This document shows positions 53,740 to 64,000 of a DNA stretch of 64,000 nt, one piece after another. The DNA lies in the NCBI GenBank assembly GCA_021401465.1, contig JADDMT010000017.1, positions 310,001 through 374,000 on the forward strand, written 5' to 3'. The notes below the pieces were generated by a model. It ran no database searches. It was not told the DNA's origin and was given only the letters and a program-made list of their open reading frames with translations. This DNA is from Teratosphaeria epicoccoides (taxonomy: Eukaryota > Ascomycota > Dothideomycetes > Mycosphaerellales > Teratosphaeriaceae). The number at the start of each line of letters is the position of its first letter. Positions within the stretch are counted from its first letter, which is position 1. Both the position numbers and the translations under genes were made by a program.

Positions 53740-56441
53740 GACTGGCTTGTTGTTGGTGCCGTTCCAGCTCGTCGCAATTAGTCGCGCCGCAATGGATTTG
53801 GTAGCGTTGGGAGATTGGACGTGAAGAAGTAATCCTGCCAAACCTGCGCGCAAGTGATGTATGCGAACCGCCTTTCCCTGTGGACAAAGAGGGAAGGTAG
53901 TGGTGTTCGGCTGACACGGAATAGTGCGCCAGGTGCTGACACCAGCTGATAATCAAGTCCAGCTGTTCAGTGATGCAGCGCAAGATATCTGTGAAGGCGG
54001 TGGGAGAGGAGCGGTCTTTGATAATAAACCCAAAAAGATCTGTCGGCCGTATAAATGGTCGGCAAGCGCTCACCGCGCTGCCTCGGAAAGCTGTAGACAA
54101 TTGTTTTGACGAATTCACACCGGCATGACATGGAGGCGGTGACGAAATGAGCTCTCTTGTGGCCTTGACTAGCCCGCAGAGCTTCGGTGACAAGACACCC
54201 CACGTTCATTCGCCGAGAAGCAAGCGATTCAACAGCTCATCCTGCAGCAAATCGCAGGCAAGGGGTCAAGGACGAGCAGTCATCCCATCTACCCATGTCT
54301 GCCTGTTCAAGACACGTGCCGCGTGGCGGAAGGCGATCGCCCTTGGGTGCTTCCTGTCGTAAGGACTTGTCCCGGAACACGAAATCCGCAACCTCGGCCA
54401 AATTGGCCACGCTGACTGGTCGGCACTACCACCTGCGACAAGCAAGTACATGACTTGGTCGCGACGTCCACTTGATCAAGATGTCACGGACCACCTTCCA
54501 GGCTATGAATATTGCGAGCGTCTACCTCCGGAGGTAGCCCTCCGCGTGATTTCATAAACAAGTTCGCCAGGTCGAAGGCTCTCAAGTCAACCAAGGATGC
54601 CACGCAGCCGTAGCAGGCACAAAACCTGCGGGGCTGACCCTGGGCAGGTAGCTAGGTGGGGTTGGCTGCTGCTCCTCCGCATCAGGGTCCTTGGGCTCCA
54701 TATATATCGACACAGCCCGAGACACAATTTCCCTGCTTGTCCGCTCCAGCACTCGGAACCCACAATCCCTTCGACTCCAGACAAGGTTGTGAGCAGTCTG
54801 CGCTCATCTCACCAGCATTTTTCTAAGCAAAGCATTTCACACTGGCTAGCGAGTAAATTCAGATACCGAGCACATCCAGCTGCTTGCTCCTAGTCACCAC
54901 ATGAAACCGCGGATGTTCCTACTGGCTCGAGTCGTATTTTTGCCAACCACAGGCACAATTATCATGCCTGCAAGCCACGAGTTGCTGATCGTGGATAAGC
55001 TCTTTAGCGACAGGTATGTCTATGAAAATCTTCACACGCAAGCAGCCGCTTTCAACCGAGACCTGAAACTTTGATTGCCTTGGCTTTCGTCAGATCAACG
55101 TCCCTAGCGTAAGGACATTGTGCTTCAAGCCTACGTCGGCGCCAGGCTGCGAATCACCAGGTGAGGATACTCAACCCAAGCTCATCATACGTCCAACAAG
55201 ACGAAGTCAATCCCTTGTGAGACAGAAACGATGAAGGAAGCGATAAAGAATGAGAGCCTGCGTCCCGAGGCGACTGGTCACGAGCCCATCGCCTGCAGAG
55301 TCATCGACATATAGTCCACTCTTCGGCCAAACTCGGGTGAAACGCCACGTGCGACAGTCTCATGAGAGAAAGCTCAGAGACTGGATAGATAATGCATGAG
55401 ATTCCTCGGCCAGTGAAGGCATGGTACGTAGTTGTTACATTGGTACATATTATTCTTCATACCTTCTGCGCGTGGTGTCGTGCTACGTAACGCTCCCTGT
55501 CGCTGCACACATTGGTACGAGTCTGCGGGGTGAATGGCAGAAGCTGTGGCCTCTAGAAGCTGCCCATATATCAGAAGACTGGAGATGATAAGCAGCTCAA
55601 TGTTTGTGGCTGTCAATGTTTCAGAACTTACAAGCTTGGGGTCGGGGATTTGACTGTCGGGTCTGACTCCTTCCACATTGCTACATTCAAGAGAGACACA
55701 ATTCATATTCTTCGCGGACGTGACACTTCTGACCAAGGCCATCCATTTGATGCTCTAATATCCCTGATCACAAGACAGGGAGACACCTGTCAACGAAACC
55801 CGGACGCATATCCTAACTGAATCTCCTACCACAAACATGTCATCAGAATGTTTCAATTAAGTATCTCTTGTACTTCGTCATGTACTTCGTCAGAATCGCG
55901 GACATTCTCTAGTCAGACCTGGCCAATGGCGGATACCCAACGGCGCAGAAGCATGCACCTCACTCAGCAATCGTTCTCACTAGGTAGGCGTTCCTGTCAT
56001 CCGTTATTTCGATCACCTTTTCGTGCCAATGACGACGAACGAGTTGAGCATCACAAATTCTTGGTGACTCAGACTCATTAAGCCACTGGGCTATCGTGAC
56101 AGCAGCACTCAGGAGTGCCATACTCCACTTGCAAAGAAGCGTTGGCCGTGCATTGAATACCTAAGCTTGGAGACTGCGTATGCAGAATTCGAGGCAGTAT
56201 ATTCTGCCTGCCATGCGGCACCGCAACAAACATATTGTGTGGACGATATCCGCTGGTGACTGGTCACACTATCGCAACCCGACAACCCAGCGCATGGCAT
56301 GCCAGCCACGTGCTGTTGCTCACACGTGCAAACTCTGCCTGGGATACCCCGGCTCCATCAATCATACATTTGCGCAAGCATACAGATGTCTCAAGCCGAG
56401 CTTCCACGAATCGTATTAGCAGCTCTGATCACCGTCGTCCC
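53740..56441. other. Gene-poor stretch, no gene recognised
   Basis: 2.7 kb. A TATATATA-like sequence at about 54700-54707 precedes a short frame at 54901-55071 (hydrophobic start MKPRMFLLARVVFLP), too short and unsupported to call. Other frames overlap and show no domains. Confidence 0.4.
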
Positions 56442-57433
56442 TTATTCCTGTCTGTTCAAGGCATCAATGATGTACGTGCTGTTGACCAGAAACCCATTGA
56501 GATCGCGGTTGGATCTCACCAATTCCTGTGCATACCAAGGACTCGTCGGGCCGGCACAGTCCTCGTCGTAGCCTTTATCGAAGCTCTTGAAGTATGTGTC
56601 CACAAGTGCGCTACAGCCGCATTGATCGCTGTTCACACCAGCAATGAAGAGCGTGATGGTTCCAAAATCTTGCAGATAGAGGCCCAGAAGAATTTGAGCA
56701 TCCCACAGGCCGGAGATGCAGTCTTCAAGTTTGGTCAGCTTTACATCTTGCTCTACAGGTCCATTCCAGCAGCCAATCCCGCATATAGAGCATCATTCAG
56801 CGGGATCTAAGGCTGAGCATTCCGAAGGACTGCGGCGCAGCAGCTTCCCAATATTGATCGATGTGCCGTTGTCTTCTATCAACATACCCAATTTGCAGAA
56901 GGTAGTGTTCATTTGGTGGTTGGAAGAGAATCCTTTCAAGAAAGCGGGTAACAGCATCAATGTGTCGAAAATGTCTAGTCCCCAAGAACTTCATTTCACT
57001 TGCCCTGAAAGCATCAATAATGTTGAGCACTGGTAGCACAGCACTGCGTCCACTCACTGCCTTCGGAGATATGCCTTGAGTGAAGGGATTAGTTCTGCAC
57101 TTCTGCGAATCTTGTAAATATTTCACTTTGAGCATGGCTCAAATATGCTTGGCTCACCGACTACCACGAGTGCGGTACGATCTGGCTCGATGATTGCTTC
57201 CTTCTGGGTGCCAAGCACAGGTATCGTCTTAGACGAGCTCGCAGACATGCGGTCGGACCCGATGAGGTCCATATGGTCTCGTTGTTGGTGAGCTTCCAAT
57301 AATTATAGTAGTTCCCAAGTGTCGGACCATTGGTTGCATTCGCTTGGCTGGCGAGCGTGGGCAAGGAGTTGCAGGTGTAGTTGATCCGTGCTGCAGCTGT
57401 GACGGCTGGGGTCAAGAATACTTGCAGATGCAT
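56442..57433 (-). pseudogene. Decayed isochorismatase-family hydrolase gene
   Basis: The order of conserved blocks of an isochorismatase-like cysteine hydrolase is preserved, but in changing frames. From ATG 57433: RINYTCNSLPTLASQ and LGNYYNYWKLTNNETIWTSS. A frame shift near 57240 is followed by DRMSAS then GTQKEAIIEPDRTALVV. After a possible intron comes SPKAVSGRSAVLPVLNIIDA (about 57080). Another shift leads to FLKGFSSNHQMNTTFCKLGM and NGTSINIGKLL (about 56830-56950). A stop lies near 56810. The last block, LFIAGVNSDQCGCSALVDTY, ends at 56442 and still holds the Cys of the family GVN-DQC motif. Part of the VDMQNFF strand block is lost. At least two frameshifts plus one stop make this non-functional as a full enzyme. 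Family call from memory. Confidence 0.8.
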
Positions 57434-57863
57434 CCCGTTGGGTTATGAAGGCACAGGGTGTCTACAGAAGTCATGGCAAGATATAAGGCACATTTCAATC
57501 ATTCTTCCCACCGCAATATCCTGCGGCGAATGGCCAACCGAGGACTCATCATCATCTTGGCCGCCTGGCAAAATCTGTGCCTGTCTGTCAACTGAAAGTA
57601 CATTCTTGTGTCAGTTCCCTCGCTGATGCTGCACATTGGACTTGCTGAGAAGCATTCAGGACGCAGTTGCGACAGACTGCATGCACATGTGTGCACGTGA
57701 TAGTGCGATCTCGGTAAAATAATGCTCCGTCACCGGCCAATTGTGTCTGCATCCATGTGGTTTGATTTCTAGACTCACCGTCACTACATGATGTTTGGGC
57801 ACGTATGTCGGCACAAACGTTAGAAGTGGTGATCTCAGCTTGAGGAGCGTGCAGCAGCCCTAC
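57434..57863. other. Shared upstream region
   Basis: 430 bases between the start of the isochorismatase-like relic (minus) and the PET8 carrier (plus). No coding signal beyond short shadows. Confidence 0.4.
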
Positions 57864-58765
57864 ATGGACCGCAAGCAGTCCGCGCTGGTAGATTCGCCCT
57901 ACCTCCGATCCCTCTTGGTACGCTACTTCGTCCGACTCTTTGCGGGGCACTGCTTATTTCTCAGGCAGGCGGTATAGCAGGAACAACAGTTGACACGTCC
58001 CTATATCCGCTCGACACACTCAAGACACGTCTCCAGTCTTCTGCCGGGTTTTGGGCTTCTGGAGGCTTCAAAGGCGTCTACAATGGCATCGGATCAGCTG
58101 TAGTGGGCTCGGCGCCAGGGGCCGCTCTCTTCTTCGTGACATACGAAGGTGTCAAGAAAGCGCTTGCCAGTGGGAACACAGGCGGGCCGGGAGGAGCTGG
58201 AGGTCACCTGCTCGCCGCGAGCTTAGGTGAGATCGCAGCATGTGCAGTGCGCGTTCCCACAGAAGTCGTCAAGCAGAGGGCTCAGGCTGGACAATACCCG
58301 ACGTCACTGACGGCACTCACGTCAATTCTGAAACAGAGGAATACACACGGCTTCGTGCACGTGTGGCGAGAGCTGTACCGTGGGTGGAGCATCACTGTGA
58401 TGCGAGAGGTGCCGTTCACCGTGATTCAGTTTCCACTATGGGAGGGTATGAAGGAATGGGCTTTGCGACAACGACAGCCAGGCCATCGACCAAGAGATGT
58501 CACGGGTGCCGAAAGTGCAGGTTTCGGTGCTGTATCTGGAGCTGTCGCGGCCGGCTTGACCACGCCACTTGATGTGATGAAGACGAGGTTGATGCTAGCC
58601 AAGCAGCGGCAGGGCATTTTTGCGCTCACGGCGCAGATATGGCGAGAGGACGGGGGTAGGATCTTCTTCAGTGGCATAGGTCCGCGGACCATGTGGATTA
58701 GCATTGGTGGCGCGGTGTTTCTCGGAAGCTACCAATGGGCAAGCAATCTGCTTGGAGGCAGATAG
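57864..58765 (+). CDS. PET8: Mitochondrial S-adenosylmethionine carrier (Pet8/SAMC)
   Basis: Inner-membrane carrier that exchanges S-adenosylmethionine for S-adenosylhomocysteine, supplying mitochondrial methylation and biotin/lipoate synthesis. Two exons (57864-57917 and 57965-58765; 47-nt intron with GTACGC donor and CAG acceptor) encode 284 residues. Exon 1 is just 18 codons and reads ...SPYLRSLL, joining to AGGIAGTTVDTSLYPLDTLK. All three mitochondrial carrier repeats are present with their P-x-D/E-x-x-K/R signatures: PLDTLKTRLQ, PTEVVKQRAQ and PLDVMKTRLM. The second-repeat block RVPTEVVKQRAQAGQY is typical of SAM carriers, which separates it from other mitochondrial carriers. Six transmembrane helices are expected. 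It is the only clear housekeeping gene between 54 and 62.9 kb. Confidence 0.93.
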
Positions 58766-59692
58766 GAGCGGTTGAGTCGCTGAAATGCGACTTTCATCAT
58801 TCATAGCTATAGATACATGCGTAGGCATGAGCGAAGCGATGTACGTCCACACTTCGTGCCTGCACTGGCACGTTACTGAACGCGCAGCTCCTTTCGCTGC
58901 TTTCACTCGGCCGCAGGAAGTTTCCTTTCTCTCTGCTGTTACGTTGCTGTCGGAGAATACGCAGCCTGGAGGAGCCGTCATATCAGGTTCGAGGTCCTGG
59001 GAACGGGTAAGGTGCCCATGGTGGCTTCTGGCATCGCACGGCTACATCGGAAACGTTGACCTTTCACTTTGCCCTCTATGGCCACGCATGGAGCTGCTTC
59101 GAATACTCAGAGGAGTCGGAAATTCGAGTCAATCTGGGCACTAGTTCATTGCGGTAAAGAAAGGGAGGGCTACAAGGACAGAGCATCGCGTTTCAGCTAC
59201 ATTCTATCGTTGATTGCAATTGCGATCTAAGCTTGGGCTATGACACATACCAACTCTGCACGATCGCGATCGTATACATGGTAGGCATTGCGGTGACCGA
59301 AATTCCCAGCCTGGCCTGCAGGCTACAGAGTCGCAAGGTTGCGGCTCTGGTCAAAATACTGGCTCAAGTATAGAACACCCAACCGAGCTCCACACGAGAC
59401 GCATGTACAGCATTTTTCTCGAGGCAAGCGGACGTGTCCTGCCTTTGAATCGATTTGGCAAGTCATCTTGGCCATCCACAATGCCTCTGGTCAAGCCGCT
59501 GATATAATATTGGTCCTTGTGGTGTCGACGACTGTGTGTGGTCTCTCTATGTCGCAGTTGCAGCGTCACACTCAATCAGAAGACTATATATTGCCGCTCT
59601 GAAGGACCATGTGCACGTGTTTGGAGGGTTTGTATCGAACCCATTGGCATTGGTTATGGCGCCGCCAGCTTAAGACGATCATCAGCAACCTT
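58766..59692. other. Intergenic, no gene recognised
   Basis: 927 bases between the convergent 3' ends of PET8 and the small secreted-protein gene. Short frames only, without domains. Confidence 0.45.
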
Positions 59693-60016
59693 CTATGTCT
59701 CCCAATGAATCAGGTTCAACGTACTGCAATCAGGTGAATTGAAGACCAGACAGACGCATGGGAACGCCTTGTTTTCCGGTAGGTTGTCCCCTTCCCATTT
59801 CACAACCGATCCAGAGCCGCCTTGCACACTATGACAGCCCCCGTAGGTGACCTTCGGCGGGTATGGATCGAAGGGTACGCTCCCAAGATATTTCCCAAGC
59901 GTGTCACAGCTGCCTTCGTATATAGAGCACCAGGTACCTGGAAACTCCGCGGCCGCATATTTTGCGAGAATGGCAATGGATGGAAGTAACCTTAGCATCC
60001 TCTGTGCCGGACTCAT
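59693..60016 (-). CDS. Small secreted cysteine-rich protein (effector-like)
   Basis: 107-residue frame starting at ATG 60016. The first 23 residues (MSPAQRMLRLLPSIAILAKY then AAA) form a signal peptide with a likely cleavage after AAA. The mature part, about 84 residues, has six cysteines (TWCSI, GSCDT, GGCHS, FPCVC, PDCST), enough for three disulfides. It is rich in Gly, Pro and aromatic residues, and there is no transmembrane segment. No family is recognised. Size, secretion signal and cysteine content match the loose class of fungal effector-like or antimicrobial secreted proteins; function is not known. The setting is gene-poor, between a carrier gene and an ABC transporter relic. A second in-frame ATG six codons in would still leave a signal peptide. 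Confidence 0.65.
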   Translation of the reverse strand: MSPAQRMLRLLPSIAILAKYAAAEFPGTWCSIYEGSCDTLGKYLGSVPFDPYPPKVTYGGCHSVQGGSGSVVKWEGDNLPENKAFPCVCLVFNSPDCSTLNLIHWET

Positions 60017-60999
60017 TCTAGTAATAGCGAGGTTGAGTTCAGATACCGATTAAGAGTCCCGCCTGCTTATAGACCGTAGTGCAGCGATCAAGACCCTGTT
60101 CGAGACTGGTGTCTTCTTGTCTGCTCTCGGAGAACGTAAGCAAGCAAACGAGCAGAGAGAGGTCTGGTGTGGAAGATGCGAGGGAGCGCTTTCATTTTCT
60201 AGAAATACGTGGGTCATAGGTAATTTCATCTCGCGAAGATGTAGACAGATACACCACTTGAGTTGTGAGACAATCATCAAAAACCATAAGACCCGTGAGC
60301 GTCTCGGTCTAAACTTCCGTCACACGCCAGCCAATACATTACGCGGCCAAGCTGCTAGAAAATCGGGCCAAGCTCAATCATCAAGAGTGCAAGCCTCTTA
60401 ACCATGTCGCGACCTGGATTCTCACATGTAACAGCGAAGGTTGTGTTAAAGTGCCGTGAGAGCAGCGAGGAAACACCACATGAGGACTAAAAGTCAGATC
60501 TAGAGTGCCGTCGGAAAAGCTGCGGCGTGCAGCTGACATGCATCCGCGGAAGGACCGGTAGTGTTCTCTCTGGCCTGAAAGCAATGATGGCAGTAGCCGT
60601 TTAGTCAGAAGGCAGTTGTCTGACTGGCAAAAGGGCATGAAAGGCATATAATATATGACTCCTGCAAAAGACCCAGATCTTCCGTGCCAAGCAAAAATTC
60701 AGGGTTGATCTTCATTTTGATCCAGGTACACACGAACGTAGTTCAATCAAAGGAAAGGATCTCGTCCATATCACGATAGTGACCTTCACCAATTGGTAAG
60801 CTCCGAGACGTAGCGGCATCCAGCTTGCGCGATCGAGGTCCGCAGGGTCCAGGTTCCGGGACCGCCAAAATATACGCGGACGTAAACAGTCCGCCTACAT
60901 CTCGTATGCTCCATCAGATGGCATCAACTGACATGCTGAGATCTAAGCTTTTTGAATCTACAGGTCCGTGTCATTGTGCTGGTCAGACGTCAGGTCCTG
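60017..60999. other. Intergenic, no gene recognised
   Basis: Apart from the TATA-like box, 980 bases with only short frames and no domain. The right end merges into the 3' end of the ABC transporter relic. Confidence 0.4.
60066..60072 (-). promoter_or_regulatory. TATA-like box of the secreted-protein gene
   Basis: CTATAAG on the minus strand, about 50 nt upstream of ATG 60016. Position and sequence suit a fungal TATA box and support the frame as an expressed gene. Confidence 0.4.
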
Positions 61000-62100
61000 C
61001 ACAATTGATCCATTCTCCAATGTGATCTCTGTGACCCAAAGCGCCCTATATTAGGCACTTTGCGAGATTAAATGACAATACAGCCGCGAAGCTCCATGTG
61101 CACAAGCTTTTGTTGATGGTGGATCGTTTCGGCGTCAGGACTTGTGAGCGTCAGCGGGCAGATCAGACCTTTAGGCAAGAGCCATCATACCTGCTTGTAG
61201 TCTTGTCAAGCGATACCACTGGGCGGTTCGCCAAGGGGGCCTGCCTGTGCAAAGCACAGGAACTGCACTTGCTCGGACTACTATCGATCCGGCCGCAAGT
61301 CCGCGTCCAGGCCGCCTTGTAAGTGCACGAACTTGTTCAACCACACTTTGGAGAGTGCCGCTGAGATATCTTTGGCATACAACTTACCGAAAGGACCCAG
61401 GCTCGCTCTAATCGTGCTCGGCAGGAACAGAGAGTCTTGCGAAACGATACTGATCTGAGCCCTTTAACATATTGGCTGACTGAGAAGCTATGTCAATTCA
61501 TCGATGAGGATTCGACCACGATGCAGATCGAGCATTTTCGGTCAAGCTGGATATAGCGTGCTCCTGCCGCTACCTGTACGACTCCTGGCTGCAACGTGTT
61601 GCCCAGCTGGTATGACGAGGGGAACACCTTCAAGAACAGGCTGGTCAGAGGACCTATGAAGTTGATCATGTCAGCTGTTTGGCGGCATCGGGAGTGAAGT
61701 TGAGCTTACCCGTAGCTGGCAGTCACAGATTCGAAACGCAGCGTTCCATGAACAATCTGTCCGCTCATGATTGTGGTCAAGGCAGAATCCTGGTCTTTCT
61801 GGTGTGTTCCTGAGACGAATTGCCCGATTCGTGTCACGACTCCAACGCTCGATTCAACCTCATTTCAGCTGGCTATGAGTTGGGCCAGTACCTGGCTAAA
61901 TCCAATCATCATGACCAAGCCAACCCCTACGGTACTGCATTGAAATGGCCCTTCCATGTGAATACGATTCCGACAAGTGCTGCGCATAAAGCTCCGACTA
62001 TGAGTTGAAGCATAAACTGAAGCCAGTACTGCGCGCAGCTCAACACGTGAGCGGATTGCTGCGAGTTGTCTATCAGCCGGCAATTTTGTAATCTGTAGGC
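61000..62100 (-). pseudogene. Relic of an ABCC-type ABC transporter (C-terminal part)
   Basis: Reading leftwards on the minus strand, blocks of an ABCC-type full transporter occur in the right order but in different frames with stops between. About 61860-62070: membrane helices (QYWLQFMLQLIVGALCAALV; VGLVMMIGFSQVLAQLIAS). About 61720-61860: linker (SSVGVVTRIGQFVSG; LRFESVTASYG). About 61560-61620: PVLEGVPLVIPAGQHVAA then RTGSGRSTL, a Walker A with Lys changed to Arg. About 61540: LDLHRGRILIDE. About 61430: VSQDSLFLP (Q-loop strand). About 61340: AALSKVWLNKFVHLQGGLDA. About 61200-61250: VQFLCFAQA and the decayed Walker B/D-loop VVSLDKTTSS. About 61100: DAETIHHQQK. Numerous frameshifts and stops make it clearly dead. 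The N-terminal half of the transporter is not seen. Confidence 0.75.
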
Positions 62101-62953
62101 ATGCGATAACAGCGTCCTCGAACCCTAGTGTGAAGTCGAAAGCTTTGCACTTTATTTGGTCCGGGGACCAAATTGAAAGTCGCAGTCCGAGGCAATCGTA
62201 TATGAAGGCTACGAGATGGTGGCTATGGGTCTATCGCGGAGATGACCAAAAGGTAATGACCATGAGAACCATCTTGTAGCATCTGCATGACTTGTCCGTT
62301 GAGCGTGTGTGGTCGAGCTTCCCAGAATGCATTCAGCCGTACGGTGGTGCAATCCTAGGTGCGGGATCTGTTCTGCAGATGATGAGCAGCTGCGCAGTCT
62401 TGCATCCAACACAGTTCGCATGCAAATCCAAAGTCTCTGGGAGGAAGGCCAGAGCTGTGATCCCTTTATTCAACAGCATCTTTTGCCCTTGCGAAGATAA
62501 ATGAGTGTTCAATTCGTATGGACTTCAACTGTGTGTATAGAAATACCGCCGGATTCCTTGGGTCGATGTGGGAGGTGCGGCACCGTCGTGCTGAGTCGGT
62601 AATCAGTGGACAAACACAGCCGTGACTCGCGACTTCGTTCAGGCATCCTTGGTGCGGCTAAGCTGCCCTCAACCATAACACAGACAAGTCCGCAATCCCC
62701 GTCACACTTGCCGCTGTGCCATGCTGGGCAATTAACGACTTGCAGAAAGAACTAACGAATATGGGAAGTCCAATGGGTGGGCATTCGCAGGACTTCGTAC
62801 AATCGTGACTGCCATGGCAATCTTCCATGAGGCATCAACATCGGACTCGTAACGCCGCAACACCACGCCAGATTCCAAACTCACGCAAACCGATCAACAG
62901 CTTTTTCCGTCCTACGCCTCTGATCTCACCTCTAGGCTCGTCCACAACACCAC
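62101..62953. other. Intergenic, no gene recognised
   Basis: 853 bases between the ABC relic and the DID2 stop. I see no further transporter blocks upstream of the relic and no gene. Confidence 0.4.
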
Positions 62954-63619
62954 TCACGACCTCAAAGCTCTCAGCCTCTCGCCCAACCGATCCTCCCTTT
63001 CCTCTTCTCCCTGTGCCTTCGCAGCCTGAATCTCTGTCGCCGGCGTCGCGCCTGCCATCTCCTGTGACAGCTCCACACCCGCCTCGTCGGCCACCTGACT
63101 CATAAGCTTATCGACATCATCCTGAGGTGTGGCAACCGCGGTACTGTTTGACGTAGCGTTCTCGTAGTATCCAGTCGCGACATCCAGGTCCTCGAATTGC
63201 GTCTCAAATCTATCCATGACCGCTGAGATCTGGCACAAGTATTAGCGATTCCAAGCTCTGATCACCATGAGCTGCAATGATTCTCTCACCTTTTCCAAGT
63301 CCATACTCTTCATCGCGCTGTCCATGCCCTTAACCACGTTCGCCATGCTGCCCGTCACCTGCCGCATCGTGACGGCCGTCTGCACCCGGCTGCTCGTCGC
63401 ATCAATCCGGCTCGCCAACCTCAGCAGATTCAGCTTCTCATTCTGTTTCCGTATTGCATTCTGCGCATAGATCTTGGCAATATCCCCGTGATTCTGCTGT
63501 ATCGCCTTCTTGAGCTTCGCCTTCTCCGTCTGCTCGTCTTTACCAGCTTTCGCGGCCTGCCGGTTCAGCTGCTTTGCGGTGAACTTGAGGTTAAATAGAG
63601 CCTTTTCTAAGCCTGACAT
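62954..63619 (-). CDS. DID2: ESCRT-III-associated protein Did2/Vps46 (CHMP1-like)
   Basis: Snf7-family regulator that recruits Vps4 and Ist1 to ESCRT-III filaments during multivesicular body sorting and filament disassembly. Two exons (63619-63290 and 63229-62954; 60-nt intron, GTGAGA donor, CAG acceptor) encode 201 residues, the usual CHMP1 length. The join reads KSMDLEK/ISAVMDRFETQFEDLD, a conserved CHMP1 block. The N-terminus MSGLEKALFNLKFTAKQLNR and the core RVQTAVTMRQVTGSMANVVK are diagnostic of CHMP1/Did2 rather than other Snf7 proteins. The C-terminus RLGERLRALRS fits the MIM1 motif (LxxRLxxLR) for the Vps4 MIT domain. Start ATG 63619, the first Met. Confidence 0.95.
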
Positions 63620-64000
63620 GGTGATGTGTCGGTGTTGGAAGGGTGCGTGCAGGCGCAGGATTGGGTTCAGGACTGGATGTGCTGTGCCCCGCGGGCAGTA
63701 TCGAGGTCAGGAGTGGGGTCTGGTGGATCGCTGTTCTTATGGCGACTGGAGTAGATGCTTGAACGTCAGGCACTCCTTACGGGCCATTTATTCACGTAAA
63801 GGTCTTGTTGGCGGGAAGTGAGCTAAGGTGATCGTGACTCTGAAGCCCGCATGTGGTACGGATCGCTTGGTGGGGCGCGAAAGTCTTGCGTCACAATTCC
63901 GATCACATGAAACTTGCGACTCGCCACGCGAATCACTTTTCTTGTAACGCCCAAATCTCCAATCTTCTTATCGAAGTGCAATGTGTCTGTAAGATCGAGT
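63620..64000. other. Upstream region of DID2
   Basis: 381 bases to the window edge, probably DID2 promoter. No coding signal recognised. Confidence 0.5.

Noticed and set aside
54901..55071. 57-codon frame with hydrophobic start and a TATATATA-like sequence about 200 nt upstream
   Set aside because: Too short, no cysteine or tail pattern, no conserved feature; a GTATGT donor at 55014 exists but no second exon was found.
1..64000. tRNA, rRNA, CRISPR arrays and intact transposons
   Set aside because: I looked for tRNA box B-like GGTTCGA sequences and paired stems, terminal inverted repeats and reverse-transcriptase or transposase motifs by eye and found nothing convincing; tRNAscan and a repeat search would be decisive.

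Overview
The window is nuclear DNA of a filamentous ascomycete (Pezizomycotina, probably Dothideomycetes; the class is an inference from overall gene style, not a phylogeny). Evidence seen directly: short GT-AG introns, mostly 47-109 nt, often with CTAAC/CTGAC branch sites; single-copy eukaryotic housekeeping genes on both strands; fungus-restricted families such as F-box, E-class P450, Atp25 and a Tbf1-like telomere protein. There are no operons, no CRISPR array and no bacterial signals. I found no convincing tRNA or rRNA gene.

Layout. 0-5.5 kb: VPS24 (ESCRT-III), the Hsp90 co-chaperone p23/Sba1 and the DEAH helicase PRP43. 5.8-14 kb: an F-box protein, a secreted type-B carboxylesterase, a peroxisomal Lon protease ending in SRL, and a dead N-terminal fragment of an AtuA/DUF1446-like gene. 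14.6-27 kb: a Ulp1-type SUMO protease divergent from an acidic unknown protein, a DUF92/TMEM19 membrane protein, a small basic probable nuclear protein, a Tbf1-like telomere-binding protein, a tiny membrane protein, and Elongator subunit ELP4. 28.8-38.6 kb: a P450, mitoribosomal uS5m divergent from a short Atp25-like protein, a broken HELAH-motif metallopeptidase gene, and a three-exon small mitochondrial protein. 38.9-53.7 kb: an unknown conserved protein with a frame-neutral intron, a coiled-coil protein, UPF3, a 1718-residue WD40 protein, and a small SDEDLFG-type protein.

The right end (about 53.8-62.9 kb) is gene-poor. It holds the mitochondrial S-adenosylmethionine carrier PET8, one small secreted cysteine-rich protein, and two strongly decayed genes: an isochorismatase-family hydrolase and an ABCC-type ABC transporter. 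The window closes with a second ESCRT-III gene, DID2/CHMP1.

Most genes are unrelated housekeeping functions, so no single pathway or gene cluster is evident. Functional pairs that can be pointed to are VPS24 with DID2 (both MIM1-bearing ESCRT-III subunits, about 62 kb apart) and the uS5m/Atp25 divergent pair (both mitochondrial translation). I did not find a convincing new biological system. The most unusual content is the set of gene relics at different stages of decay, the shortened Atp25, the secreted cysteine-rich protein, and several fungal proteins of unknown function. Exon joins were worked out by hand from splice signals and frame continuity; none is supported by transcript data.
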